Shown: positions 8,614-17,823, numbered from the stretch's first letter. The stretch is 64,000 bases of DNA from Planctomycetaceae bacterium (GCA_020638975.1 JACKHN010000028.1:1-64000); one strand, 5' to 3'. The notes: generated by a model from the letters alone, not told the origin. Program-made: numbers and translations.

Positions 8614-9570
8614 CTAAGGAGTCATTTCAAAGGTGCGTTGATGGTCGGCAACACGAGCTGCTTGCGCGTCGCCGCGATGCAACACCAGACGATGGCGGAT
8701 CACGAGCGGTTCGTCGGCTGATAACGCGATAGGTTCACGGCCAGGATAGGCCACGTTCTGCATTCCATAGTGACGCAACACCCAACGCGGAGGGAACTGC
8801 GTCAACGAGGGATGGCTGAGAATCGCTACTCCCGACGTTTTCCCTTCGCCGAATGAACCGCTGACGTCGGCCCAAGGGCTCGCTGACTGAATGGCGTCAT
8901 CTTCGAGGATGCCGCTGGCATCGCGAATGACCATGTCGGCGGGAGGTTTCACGCGGACGGTGAATCCCGAATATCCCTTCACATCTTCCGAGCCGCCGAC
9001 TTTGACGTCGGCCATCAGCGGCGTAAGTTGAATTGTAAAGTCGACGTACTGGATATCGCCAACTTCGCGATGGACACGAATCTGTGTGCGTTCTGCGACG
9101 ATATCCTTCGACTCGCCGGAGTCATTCAAAGTTGTCGACGTCCAGGCCGCATGGACGTCCAACGTGGCGAAGTCTGGCCCCTGATCAACGATCTCGGCTC
9201 TTTTGACAACCAGCAAATGGTCCTTCGTCACCCAGGGATCGCCAATCTTGCGATCACCGACCCACAGTTGATGCCACGCCCAGAAGACGCCTTGATGGTG
9301 GCGATGATCCTTGGGGAAGACCTCGGTGAGCATTTCCCCGTCCAGGCCATAAAGCGGATGCACGTAGCCGGCTCGCGTGTGGTTATGCTCAGTAACCGGC
9401 TCGCTTTGATAGAACAGCACGGGGCGATCACTAGAAAGAAACTGGAAGCCTTGATCGGTCTGTTTAATCGTTACCGCAGCTTCTTCGCCAATCGAGTCGT
9501 TCGCGAAGGCGAATACAGCTACGATCTGGCAGATAAGACAGGCACTAGTCGCCGCTAGGTTGAATCGCAT
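8614..9570 (-). CDS. Secreted DUF6807 (PmoA-like) protein
   Basis: A 318-residue protein with a signal peptide (residues 1-29, ending near VFAFANDSIGEE). The body carries the family's conserved stretches: HNHTRAGYVHPLYGLDGEML, FPKDHRHHQGVFWAW and the C-terminal HYGMQNVAYPG. The many His residues in HPLYG and DHRHHQG could bind a metal or sugar. The family is abundant in planctomycetes and often lies near carbohydrate genes; its activity is not established as far as I know. It sits between the transporter genes (100 bases from oppF) and bioD (2 bases). Confidence 0.82.
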   Translation of the reverse strand: MRFNLAATSACLICQIVAVFAFANDSIGEEAAVTIKQTDQGFQFLSSDRPVLFYQSEPVTEHNHTRAGYVHPLYGLDGEMLTEVFPKDHRHHQGVFWAWHQLWVGDRKIGDPWVTKDHLLVVKRAEIVDQGPDFATLDVHAAWTSTTLNDSGESKDIVAERTQIRVHREVGDIQYVDFTIQLTPLMADVKVGGSEDVKGYSGFTVRVKPPADMVIRDASGILEDDAIQSASPWADVSGSFGEGKTSGVAILSHPSLTQFPPRWVLRHYGMQNVAYPGREPIALSADEPLVIRHRLVLHRGDAQAARVADHQRTFEMTP

Positions 9571-9670
9571 GAATACCTCGTTACCGAACTCTGTGTTCTC
9601 TGTGTCTCCGTGTTTGTAAACACAGCGACACGGCGTTCATAGAGGAGGAATTGGTGTGAAGGAAGAGCGG

Positions 9671-10684
9671 TCAGGCACTTGGCGTAGCTGTATTGATGCT
9701 GACGATCTGGCCTTCTTCCTGTTCCACAGCATGGCAGCGCACGAGGTGGCCGTCCAGATCCAGCGGTTGGGGCGAGACGCTTCGACAGACGTCCATCGCC
9801 AAGGGGCAACGGGGATGGAAGCGGCAGCCCGTCGGCGGATTGATCGGGCTGGGCACGTCGCCTTCGAGAACGATGCGATCTTTCTTTTTCTCGGGATCCA
9901 TCGAAGGGATCGCCGACAGCAAGGCTTTGGTGTAGGGGTGTCGCGGGTTGACGTACAACTCGTCGCTCGTAGCCATTTCGACGATCTCGCCCAAGTACAT
10001 CACCGCGACGCGATCGGAGATGTACTTCACCGCCGACAAATCGTGCGAGATGAACAGGTACGTCAGCTTGAACTCTTCCTTCAGATCGTTCAGCAAGTTA
10101 ATGATCTGCGACTGAATGGAAACGTCCAGCGCCGAGATTGGCTCATCTAGCACCATGAAACGTGGATTTAACGCCAACGCACGGGCGACGCTGATGCGTT
10201 GTCGTTGGCCGCCGGAGAACTCGTGTGGATAGCGATTGATATAACTCGGATCGAGGCCGACTTTGCGGAGCGTGTCGTTGACTTTGTCCAGTCGCTCGGC
10301 TTTCGTGCCCATGCGATGAACGACCAGTCCTTCTTCGACGATGCTCTTGATCGTCATCCGCGGATTTAGCGAGCTATAGGGATCTTGAAACACGATCTGC
10401 ATATCGGCCCGCAGTTCGCGCAGCTCACGACCGTGAATGTTCGTGACGTCTTTGCCATCGAACAGGATCTTGCCTTCGCTCGGTTCGTACAGCCGTAAGA
10501 GCGTTCGGCCAGCCGTCGTTTTGCCACAACCGCTCTCGCCCACCAACCCCAGCGTCTCGCCTTCGGGAATCTGAAACGAGATGCCATCCACGGCCTGGAC
10601 GTGCCCCACGACCGTTTGCAGAACACCGGCGCGGACCGGGAAGTATTTTTTAAGTCCTTGGATTTCTAACAGTGGATTTGTCAT
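9671..10684 (-). CDS. Peptide ABC transporter ATP-binding protein, OppF/DppF type
   Basis: A cytoplasmic ATPase of a peptide importer, 337 residues. Walker A GESGCGKTT is at residues 49-57, the signature is FSGGQRQRISVARALA, and Walker B is FMVLDEPISALD. The C-terminal oligopeptide-transporter extension carries CRFHPRCPLAMDVC. It is downstream of the OppD partner by 80 bases, and the start codon lies at the end of an inverted repeat (10682-10753). It works with the next three genes and the binding lipoprotein. Confidence 0.93.
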   Translation of the reverse strand: MTNPLLEIQGLKKYFPVRAGVLQTVVGHVQAVDGISFQIPEGETLGLVGESGCGKTTAGRTLLRLYEPSEGKILFDGKDVTNIHGRELRELRADMQIVFQDPYSSLNPRMTIKSIVEEGLVVHRMGTKAERLDKVNDTLRKVGLDPSYINRYPHEFSGGQRQRISVARALALNPRFMVLDEPISALDVSIQSQIINLLNDLKEEFKLTYLFISHDLSAVKYISDRVAVMYLGEIVEMATSDELYVNPRHPYTKALLSAIPSMDPEKKKDRIVLEGDVPSPINPPTGCRFHPRCPLAMDVCRSVSPQPLDLDGHLVRCHAVEQEEGQIVSINTATPSA

Positions 10685-10753
10685 TGGACATTGGTCATTT
10701 GAGCTTGGTCATTGGCGTTCGAATGTCCAAATCCGAATGACCAATGTCCAATG
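10682..10753. promoter_or_regulatory. Perfect 18-bp inverted repeat that includes the oppF start codon
   Basis: CATTGGACATTGGTCATT (10682-10699) and its exact inverse AATGACCAATGTCCAATG (10736-10753) are separated by 36 bases. In the minus-strand mRNA this is a hairpin between oppD and oppF whose 3' arm ends in the oppF AUG. No Shine-Dalgarno sequence is visible outside the stem. It could tie oppF translation to ribosomes leaving oppD, or set the stoichiometry of the two ATPases, or simply be a dispersed repeat lodged in the gap. Confidence 0.7.
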
Positions 10754-10764
10754 AATGCATTTGA

Positions 10765-11763
10765 TTAACGATCGTATTTAATTTCTTCCACAAAGTGACA
10801 ACGGGCCATGTGACCCGGCGAGAATTCTCGCAACGTGGCTTCTTCTTGTTGGCAACGCTCTTGTTGATAGGGACAGCGTGGATGGAACTTGCAACCGCTG
10901 GGAAATCGCAGTGGGCTGGGAACCATGCCGACGATCGATTCCAGGCGTTCGCCGCGTTTCGTTTCAGGCGTCAGCTTCGAGCCGAACAAGCCGTGTGTGT
11001 ACGGATGACGCGGGTTGTTGAACAACTCGGCGACGGGAGCGTGCTCGACGATCTTCGAGGCATACATCACCGCGACTTCCGAAGCGACTTCTGCGATGAT
11101 GCCCAGATCGTGTGTGATCAGCAGGATCGACATCTCGGTTTCCTCTTGCAACTCGCGAAGCAAGTCGAGGATCTGGGCTTGGATCGTGACGTCCAATGCG
11201 GTGGTCGGTTCGTCGGCGATCAGCAGCCTTGGATTACACGACAACGCCATGGCGATCATTACGCGTTGCCGCATGCCGCCCGAGAATTGATGCGGGTACT
11301 CTTTGATGCGTTGTTCCGGAGCGGGCACTTTCACTTTGCGAAGCATCTCGATGGCGCGGTTGCGAGCTTCGGCCTTGTCGACCTTTTGGTGCAGGCGGAT
11401 GGCTTCCATGATCTGCGAGCCGACCGTGAACACAGGATTCAAAGACGTCATCGGCTCTTGAAAGATCATCGCGATCGTGTTGCCACGCAGCTTGCGCATC
11501 TCCGATTCGGCGAGCGCCGTCAATTCGACCGTGCCGTCGTCGTTGTGCAACGTGACTGATCCATCGACGATCCGTCCCGGCGACGAGATCAAGCGAATCA
11601 AGGAGAACGCGGTGACGGACTTGCCCGAGCCGGATTCACCGACGAGCCCCAACGTCTTGCCTTTGGGGATCGTAAACGACACATCATCGACGGCCTTCAC
11701 CGTACCTTCGTCGGTGAAGAAATGCGTTCGCAGGTTTTTGACTTCGATGAGTGGTTTAGACAT
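10765..11763 (-). CDS. Peptide ABC transporter ATP-binding protein, OppD/DppD type
   Basis: The second ATPase of the importer, 332 residues. Walker A GESGSGKSV is at residues 42-50, the Q-loop is in MIFQEPMTSLNP, the signature is FSGGMRQRVMIAMALS, Walker B is LLIADEPTTALD, and the oligopeptide extension carries CKFHPRCPYQQERC. It forms a heterodimer with the OppF-type ATPase. It starts 33 bases after the OppC-type permease stop, consistent with one transcript. Confidence 0.93.
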   Translation of the reverse strand: MSKPLIEVKNLRTHFFTDEGTVKAVDDVSFTIPKGKTLGLVGESGSGKSVTAFSLIRLISSPGRIVDGSVTLHNDDGTVELTALAESEMRKLRGNTIAMIFQEPMTSLNPVFTVGSQIMEAIRLHQKVDKAEARNRAIEMLRKVKVPAPEQRIKEYPHQFSGGMRQRVMIAMALSCNPRLLIADEPTTALDVTIQAQILDLLRELQEETEMSILLITHDLGIIAEVASEVAVMYASKIVEHAPVAELFNNPRHPYTHGLFGSKLTPETKRGERLESIVGMVPSPLRFPSGCKFHPRCPYQQERCQQEEATLREFSPGHMARCHFVEEIKYDR

Positions 11764-11796
11764 AGGTGTTGTGGACGGAAGCCTTGGTTGGCGAGG

Positions 11797-12918
11797 TCAT
11801 TTTCCGGCTTCGCGTAGTCGTGGATCGGTGGCTTCTTGTAAGCCTTCGCCGATCAAGTTGTACGCGAGAACCGTGAAGAAGATAGCCAAGCCCGGAAAAA
11901 GGACGAGCCACCAGGTTTGTTCGATGGTAGTGCGGCCAGCGTTCAGTAGGGTTCCCCAGCTTGGGTTCGGCGGGTCGGCACCGAATCCGAGAAAGCTCAG
12001 CGCGCTTTCAGTAATGATAGCCGACGCGATACCGAAGGTGATCGGAACGACAATCGGGGCCAAGGCGTTTCGCAATACATGGCGAAACATAATGCGAAAG
12101 CGTCCGACTCCGAGGGCCCGAGCCGCCAACACATAGTCGATGTGCTTGAGCTTGAGAAACTCGGCGCGCGTCAATCTCGCGATGCCCGTCCAGCCCGTGG
12201 CGCCAAGAATTACCATCAGGTGCCAGATCGTTGTCTTCTCCAAGATCGCGATCAATGCCAGGATAAGAACGAGCGCCGGAATGCACATCACGAGTTCGAT
12301 CACGCGACTGAGCAAGGTGTCGATCCAACCCCCGAAGTAGCCGGCGGTCGCACCAATACCAATTCCGATTACGGCAGAGATTCCCATCGAGACGAAACCG
12401 ACGAGCATTGCAATCCTTGTGCCATGCACCATTTGTGCGAAGACATCCTTGCCACTTTGGTCGGTGCCTAAGCGGTTGTACTGGCTAGGCACGCCCTCGA
12501 CACCGGTCGGGTTGCCAGGTTGGTCGGGCCATTCACCTTCGCGAACGCGACGATAAGGATCTTGATAAACCAACGGCCAGATCGCCCAGCTCTCTGGATC
12601 TTTCGCCTTGAGATTCTCCGGATAAATGCGACGAAATCGATCGGTATAGAAGACGGGGTTTTCCCACTTCGAGTTCAAGTAGCCGAGTGCGGGGAAATAG
12701 AGATGGCCCTTGTACTTGCACACAACAGGTTTGGTGCCGGCAATCGCAGGAGCAAAGATCGCGACGATCGCTAGGAAGCAGACGTATGCTAATGCGAGCA
12801 GCGCCAGCCTGCGACGCTTGAATCGCACCCAGGTTTCGGCCCAGAAGCCGCGTGTCGCGGAGTCGAGGGCTTCCGGTGCCGCGATAACAAGATCTGGGGA
12901 TGGAATTGGCGTAGGCAT
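11797..12918 (-). CDS. Peptide ABC transporter permease, OppC/DppC type
   Basis: A 373-residue inner-membrane permease, longer than the usual ~300 residues. The first membrane segment is near residues 35-58. Unlike the standard protein, about 110 residues of non-membrane sequence follow (roughly 60-170, with GTDQSGKDVFAQMVHGTR at the end) before the main membrane domain. The coupling motif near EFLKLKHIDYVLAARALGVG is the EAA loop that contacts an ATPase. The start ATG is 22 bases after the OppB stop. The extra periplasmic region may adapt the importer to its binding protein (inference). Confidence 0.9.
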   Translation of the reverse strand: MPTPIPSPDLVIAAPEALDSATRGFWAETWVRFKRRRLALLALAYVCFLAIVAIFAPAIAGTKPVVCKYKGHLYFPALGYLNSKWENPVFYTDRFRRIYPENLKAKDPESWAIWPLVYQDPYRRVREGEWPDQPGNPTGVEGVPSQYNRLGTDQSGKDVFAQMVHGTRIAMLVGFVSMGISAVIGIGIGATAGYFGGWIDTLLSRVIELVMCIPALVLILALIAILEKTTIWHLMVILGATGWTGIARLTRAEFLKLKHIDYVLAARALGVGRFRIMFRHVLRNALAPIVVPITFGIASAIITESALSFLGFGADPPNPSWGTLLNAGRTTIEQTWWLVLFPGLAIFFTVLAYNLIGEGLQEATDPRLREAGK

Positions 12919-12940
12919 AAGGAGTCACGAAGACGGGACG

Positions 12941-13921
12941 TTAGGACAAACTTACTCTCGGATCGACAAACGCATAAAACACATCGGCCAGCAGTTGTCC
13001 GAGGAGTGTCAGGAACGAGAACATGAGGACGAGTCCCATGATCGTCGGGTAGTCGCGTCCCGAGAGTGCTTCAAAAAACAACCTTCCCATTCCGGGCCAC
13101 TGAAAGATCTGTTCCAATAAGATCGCTCCTCCAAGTAAACCGGGCAGCGTCAGACCAAGCATCGTCACCAACGGAATCAGAGTGTTGCGAAACGCGTGAT
13201 GTAAGACAATGTTCGTCGGATGAACGCCCTTCGCCTTGGCGGTGCGGATGTAGTCCTGGCGAATCACTTCTTCCATGTTGGATTTGATAAAGCGCGAGTA
13301 GTACGCGAGGCTGCCGTAGGTGAAACACATGACTGGCATAAAGGCGTGCAGGCAAATGTCCCAGGCCTTGCCGATCAGACTCATCGTTTCGTAGTCGTCA
13401 CTGACGATACCCATCAGTGGAAGCCAACCAAGTTTCACGGCGATCAAGATCTGGAGGAATAGCGCGGCAACGAATGCTGGCAATGAATAGAGCATGTACA
13501 GCACCGTGCTGATGCTGCGTTCTTCCAACGACCCGCTACGAACGGTCGCCCTCAGCCCGATCGGGATCGACAGCATATAAGTCAGGATCAGGGACGTTAC
13601 CGACAAGATTAGCGTCGCCGAGACGCGATCCCGGATCAGCTTCGTCACCGGCTGCTTTCGAGAAATGGAACGACCAAGGTCCAACTTGGCGACGTTGCCA
13701 ATCCAAATGAAATAAGCTTGGGTCCAGTGCTTATCGAGCCCATAGATTTTGTTCAGGCGTTCGAGATCTTCGTCGCTCAACGTCTTGCTCGGGTCGGATT
13801 CAGCCGCCGCGACGGTCAGTGGTGTGCCGGGCATGTTGCGCACCAAACCATAGACCACGAATGTGATCAACAGCAACGTGATCAACCCAATGAAAGTTCG
13901 TCGAATGAGAAAACTCAGCAT
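12941..13921 (-). CDS. Peptide ABC transporter permease, OppB/DppB type
   Basis: A 326-residue inner-membrane permease with the typical first segment (FIGLITLLLITFVVYGL), the LGRSISRKQPV stretch and the cytoplasmic EAA loop near EEVIRQDYIRTAKAKGV. It pairs with the OppC-type permease to form the channel. It is the second gene of the operon, about 100 bases after the binding lipoprotein stop. Confidence 0.92.
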   Translation of the reverse strand: MLSFLIRRTFIGLITLLLITFVVYGLVRNMPGTPLTVAAAESDPSKTLSDEDLERLNKIYGLDKHWTQAYFIWIGNVAKLDLGRSISRKQPVTKLIRDRVSATLILSVTSLILTYMLSIPIGLRATVRSGSLEERSISTVLYMLYSLPAFVAALFLQILIAVKLGWLPLMGIVSDDYETMSLIGKAWDICLHAFMPVMCFTYGSLAYYSRFIKSNMEEVIRQDYIRTAKAKGVHPTNIVLHHAFRNTLIPLVTMLGLTLPGLLGGAILLEQIFQWPGMGRLFFEALSGRDYPTIMGLVLMFSFLTLLGQLLADVFYAFVDPRVSLS

Positions 13922-13972
13922 GGATGTACAGTTGTAAGACGCTGTAAGATGGATGCTTGGTCCGTCACGAGT

Positions 13973-13993
13973 GGACGGACGAGACGTCCGTCC
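13973..13993. repeat. Small hairpin between the binding protein and permease genes
   Basis: GGACGGAC and GTCCGTCC are separated by 5 bases. The hairpin lies 25 bases past the stop of the binding-lipoprotein gene. Such a stem could shield the 3' end of an abundant binding-protein mRNA from decay, a known arrangement in peptide transporter operons. No T-tract follows, so it is not a clear terminator. Confidence 0.4.
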
Positions 13994-14017
13994 TACGCGG
14001 ATAGCGGTGCCGCCTCG

Positions 14018-15967
14018 CTACGGTACCGCCTTCCATAGCGAATCGAAGCCGGGTCCATAGTTGTACGGACCGCGTGGGCTGAACTTGTAACCGCGCAACG
14101 CCTTATTGAACCCGTAGAACGAATTCCTCCAAAACAGCCAAGTGTAGACTTGATCCTCGTAGACGATCTCGTGGATCTTGGCATAGATTGCCGCTCGCTT
14201 GACCGGATCAAATTCTTTGCGCCCTGCCTCATACAACGCATCGACTTCTTTGTTCGAGTAGCTGCCGAAGTTGCGATTCTCGCCTGTGCCAAAGATGTTA
14301 ATGGTGGTGTCGGGGTCCGTTCCTGTCCCCCAACCGCCCATCGCCGCGTGGAACTTATGCTCGATCTCCAGTTGTTGGAGAACGGTGAACTCCGTGGGTT
14401 TAACATTACAGACGACGCCGATCTGATCCAGATTCTGTTTGAGTAACTCGCTCACTTTTAAGCTGTTCGGCGTGGTGGAACTGAGGAGCGTGAATTCAAA
14501 ATTGATTTTCTTTCCACCGATGGTCTTGTCACGAATGCCATCGCCGTCGCTGTCTTCCCAACCAGCTTCGTCGAGTAAATCCTCTGCCTTGTCGAGATCC
14601 TGTTGATACGGCTTGAGGCCTTGCTTCGGAGCCATCCAAGCCGACGCATGAAAGGGGCCCATCGCCGGTTCATACAAGCCATAGAATAATTTATCGAGCA
14701 TCTCGCGGTGATCGAACGCATAACTCATTGCTTGTCGAACGCGCTTGTCCGAAAAGTAAGGAGTATCGCAGTTCCAGCAAAAGTGGAATTCAACCCACTG
14801 AGTGCCGGTCGCCTTAGTATTCTTCGCATAGAACTCATCGTTGTTTGTCTGCTCGGTGATCCATTGCTCGGGGTTCAAGATCGTCTCTTCGATCTCGCCA
14901 GCTCGGAGTGCAAGTAAGGCCGTATTGGGGTCTTCGATCACCCGACAGCGAATCTCTTTGAAATGGCGAAGCGGACGAACCAGCTTGCCATCCTTCTTGA
15001 ACCAATCATCCCGCCGCTCCAGCACGATCTCCTGTCCCTGGGTGCGTTTCGTGATGATGTACGGCCCGCCGCAGACAGGCTTCTGTTCCAGCTTGATATG
15101 GTATTCGCTGTTCGCCATTGTCGGATCTTCCTTGACCGACTCTTCGTAAACATGTTTTGGGATCACTGGAAAGTTGATGTTCCAGATGTTCGTCGGGCTA
15201 GGTTTTTTGTGGAAGTAGACAAGCGTCTGGTTATCGTACGCGGCGACCCACCGCAGTTCATCGGTCCCAGCGCGAACTGCCGGTACCGGTACTTTCGGGT
15301 TCATAATCGTCTGGAACGAGAAGACGACATCATGCGCGGTGATCGGTTTGCCATCGGACCAAGTCAGATCATCACGCAGGACGACCTTGTCGTACATGCC
15401 ATCGCTGCTCGTTTGCCAAGATACCGTCACATCCGCAATCGCGAGCGGCTTCATCTCCCAATCGAAGCTGAACACTCCAAACGCCATCAGGCCATGCACT
15501 TCGAATTCCGAAGTCGAGTTCGCCATCAATGGGTTCATGCTCTTCGCATCGCCGTTCAGATGCCGGACGAGTGTCGCATTCCAGTCCACGTCGGCATCGG
15601 AGTCTGGAAGCCGCCCCAGCGCGCTCAATATCTTTTTGTTGGCCTCCGGGCTGTCGTTCCGCAGTTTCAACGCTTCGTCGACAGTCACGAGCGATTTGGT
15701 ATTTGCTTCGGCTTGTCGACGCAGTTCCAGGGTGTCGACAACGCGTTGGTCGACCCAAGTGACACTGGCTTCAAGCTCTTCGAGCTTCGGGGGATCGAAC
15801 GGTTCAAGGAGAACTTCTTCGGCCACTGTCGCGGAATCGACTGCTGCCGCGTCGCGGCTTGAACTTTCGACAGAGTCTGCCGAGGGAGTAACCGACTTAC
15901 TCTTGCCGCAGCCCATCATTATTGCGATGCACAGCACAAGTAGGCGGAAGGAAATCCGTTGCATCAT
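14018..15967 (-). CDS. Peptide-binding lipoprotein of the ABC importer (SBP family 5)
   Basis: A 649-residue extracytoplasmic solute-binding protein. The ATG at 15967 is chosen because it gives a lipoprotein signal (MMQRISFRLLVLCIAIMMGC, with the lipid-modified Cys near residue 20); the frame open to 16036 would put charged and Cys-rich sequence before it. The body has family 5 features: KVVLRDDLTWSDGKPITAHD, RVRQAMSYAFDH and the C-terminal lobe ending PYNYGPGFDSLW. It is longer than OppA (~540) through an N-terminal region of about 100 residues. It is the first gene of the operon. Confidence 0.9.
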   Translation of the reverse strand: MMQRISFRLLVLCIAIMMGCGKSKSVTPSADSVESSSRDAAAVDSATVAEEVLLEPFDPPKLEELEASVTWVDQRVVDTLELRRQAEANTKSLVTVDEALKLRNDSPEANKKILSALGRLPDSDADVDWNATLVRHLNGDAKSMNPLMANSTSEFEVHGLMAFGVFSFDWEMKPLAIADVTVSWQTSSDGMYDKVVLRDDLTWSDGKPITAHDVVFSFQTIMNPKVPVPAVRAGTDELRWVAAYDNQTLVYFHKKPSPTNIWNINFPVIPKHVYEESVKEDPTMANSEYHIKLEQKPVCGGPYIITKRTQGQEIVLERRDDWFKKDGKLVRPLRHFKEIRCRVIEDPNTALLALRAGEIEETILNPEQWITEQTNNDEFYAKNTKATGTQWVEFHFCWNCDTPYFSDKRVRQAMSYAFDHREMLDKLFYGLYEPAMGPFHASAWMAPKQGLKPYQQDLDKAEDLLDEAGWEDSDGDGIRDKTIGGKKINFEFTLLSSTTPNSLKVSELLKQNLDQIGVVCNVKPTEFTVLQQLEIEHKFHAAMGGWGTGTDPDTTINIFGTGENRNFGSYSNKEVDALYEAGRKEFDPVKRAAIYAKIHEIVYEDQVYTWLFWRNSFYGFNKALRGYKFSPRGPYNYGPGFDSLWKAVP

Positions 15968-16080
15968 GATCGAAGACTCTCCGTAGGTGCAGGCGAAACA
16001 GGCAAAGGTGGGAAAACAGGTCGCCATAACGATCAAAGCCGATCGCTCTGTCGCTTGGACGTTCGATCCGCTGTAAAGGA

Positions 16081-16109
16081 ATGCTAGAGAATGGGTTGTG
16101 GCGGGTCAA
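16081..16109 (-). promoter_or_regulatory. Candidate sigma70-type promoter of the peptide transporter operon
   Basis: On the minus strand TTGACC is followed by 17 bases and TAGCAT, placing transcription start near 16075 and leaving a leader of about 105 bases before the binding-protein ATG. I see nothing else in the 314-base gap between this ATG and the divergent DUF4476 gene: no hairpin, repeat or small reading frame that I would support. The match is by eye only. Confidence 0.4.
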
Positions 16110-16281
16110 TAACAACCGCTCGCGGTGCTAGCAGCCGACGAGGCGCCGGTGGACGATTCATGTCACGCCAGCAGCAAAACGTCGCAAACTGATTGACGGA
16201 GAGGGCGGAAAGAGCGACAACGGGCACCTATCTGACTTGATGATCAGCGATCGAAATGCGAATTCCTTGGAGCCACCCCCC

Positions 16282-16857
16282 ATGTCTCGAATCTATTGTG
16301 TCACGCTGGCAATGCTTGGGTTGTTGTTAGCCAATTCGGCCTTGGGGCAACGCGCCGGATCTGGGATCAGGGAAGACCGAACGCAAGCACGCGTAGCGGC
16401 GTCCGTTGCTGGGTTGAAGAGTGACTTGCGCGATGCGAGAAGATTGCTCAATGGCATCGATGACCGCCAGTTGCGCGAGCAGTTGGAGTTGCTGCTATCG
16501 CGAGCGGCACTGAAGGCTGAGGATCTAGAGGAGCTGCTCGGCGGTTTGCCTCGCGGTGCCGAGAAGCTCCCGATGTCCGATGCAGATTTTGCCAAGCTGC
16601 TGGCGAACCTCAAGGAGCAATCTTTCGACGAGCAGAAACTGGAGTTCGTCAAAACGTTCGTGAAGGGCCGCCCCTTGAACTGTGACCAAGCGTCGAAACT
16701 GCTCAAGACGTTCTCGTTTGACGACGATCGCATCGCCGCTGCCGTGATCGTGCATCCGGGGCTCGTCGACTCCGAGAACTTCTTTGAGGTGCTGAAGATC
16801 TTTCCTTTCGATTCCAGTCGCAAACAGGTGATGGAAGCGGTTCGCAAGAAGGAGTGA
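16282..16857 (+). CDS. Secreted DUF4476-domain protein
   Basis: A 191-residue protein from the ATG at 16282, with a signal peptide (SRIYCVTLAMLGLLLANSALG) and cleavage near residue 20. Residues ~25-90 are charged and helical. The C-terminal ~90 residues (FAKLLANLKEQSFDEQKLEF, then LLKTFSFDDDRIAAAVIV, then FEVLKIFPFDSSRKQVMEAV) fit the DUF4476 pattern. The upstream extension to 16237 is not signal-like. The function of DUF4476 is unknown. It precedes the sigma factor by 210 bases on the same strand, but a link is not evident. Confidence 0.75.
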   Translation: MSRIYCVTLAMLGLLLANSALGQRAGSGIREDRTQARVAASVAGLKSDLRDARRLLNGIDDRQLREQLELLLSRAALKAEDLEELLGGLPRGAEKLPMSDADFAKLLANLKEQSFDEQKLEFVKTFVKGRPLNCDQASKLLKTFSFDDDRIAAAVIVHPGLVDSENFFEVLKIFPFDSSRKQVMEAVRKKE

Positions 16858-17067
16858 CGCGACGATCTGTCGGTGCCGACGTTGAATTCGTGAGCGAAAA
16901 GGGGGAGCTCCTGCGGCTTCGACGCGGCTAGACGAGGTGTCGGATACTCATGAGGACGAGCTAACTGCGTTGATGCGTCCGCCACCAGAAGGCAACGACC
17001 AAGTATCGCAAGAGACCGACTTGCCAATGGCTTTCGGGAGGCTAGCAATCGTGGCTACAATGTTCGC

Positions 17068-17823
17068 ATGAAAGTCGACTCCGAGCGAGATTCTTCATCA
17101 CCTTCCGGCCAGGCCAACTTCGCGACGACGCACTGGAGCATGGTGCTCGAAGCGGGGCGTGGTTCGTTGCCGGATTCAGCAACTGCCCTGGCGGACTTGT
17201 GCGCGGCGTACTGGTATCCGCTCTATGCCTACGTGCGACGCCGAGGCCGCTCGGCGAATGACGCCAGAGATCTGACGCAGGACTTCTTCGCTCACCTGCT
17301 CGAAAAAGAAAGCCTGCAAGCCGCCGACCCGGACCGAGGCCGCTTTCGTTCGTTCTTGCTGACGGCGTTCAAAAACTTCCTGTCCAAAGAACGCGAACGC
17401 AGCGCGGCACAAAAACGTGGCGGCGACGTCAAGCATTTGTCGATCGACTACGATTCGGGCGAACAGCGGTATCAATTCGAGCCGGTTGACGATTGGACAC
17501 CGGAAAAGATCTACGAGCGGCGATGGGCGCTGACGTTGCTTGAGGAAGTGATGACTTCTTTACAGCAGGAGTACGAAGATAGCGGAAAGGCGGAATTATT
17601 TGACCAATGTAAAGGTCACTTAACCGGATCGGGCCCAGGGTACGAGGAAGCTGCGCGATCGTTGGCGATGACAGAAGGAGCGCTCCGCGTCGCCGTCCAT
17701 CGAATGCGGAGCCGCTATCGGGAGATGCTGAAGTCTCAAGTGGCTGCGACACTCGAAGACCCAGCGGCCACGGACGACGAACTGGAATACCTGCGGCGGG
17801 CGATCCGTGGCGAAAAAACATAA
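17068..17823 (+). CDS. ECF-type RNA polymerase sigma factor
   Basis: A 251-residue protein with sigma region 2 (ADLCAAYWYPLYAYVRRRGR, then ARDLTQDFFAHLLEKESLQ, then RFRSFLLTAFKNFLSKERER) and region 4 with a helix-turn-helix (YEEAARSLAMTEGALRVAVHRMRSRYREML). This layout with ATTHWSMVLEAG at the start is a planctomycete-rich ECF group often encoded next to Ser/Thr kinases. The kinase gene follows 76 bases downstream. By analogy the kinase may control the sigma factor's activity; this is inference from context. No anti-sigma gene is visible. Confidence 0.88.
   Translation: MKVDSERDSSSPSGQANFATTHWSMVLEAGRGSLPDSATALADLCAAYWYPLYAYVRRRGRSANDARDLTQDFFAHLLEKESLQAADPDRGRFRSFLLTAFKNFLSKERERSAAQKRGGDVKHLSIDYDSGEQRYQFEPVDDWTPEKIYERRWALTLLEEVMTSLQQEYEDSGKAELFDQCKGHLTGSGPGYEEAARSLAMTEGALRVAVHRMRSRYREMLKSQVAATLEDPAATDDELEYLRRAIRGEKT

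Noticed and set aside
10795..11559. A 254-codon open frame antisense to the OppD-type gene
   Set aside because: The OppD-type protein has all ATPase motifs. The antisense frame shows none and mirrors its codon usage.
14963..15862. A 299-codon open frame antisense to the peptide-binding lipoprotein gene
   Set aside because: The minus-strand gene has clear family motifs; the antisense product is arginine- and histidine-rich and looks like a shadow.
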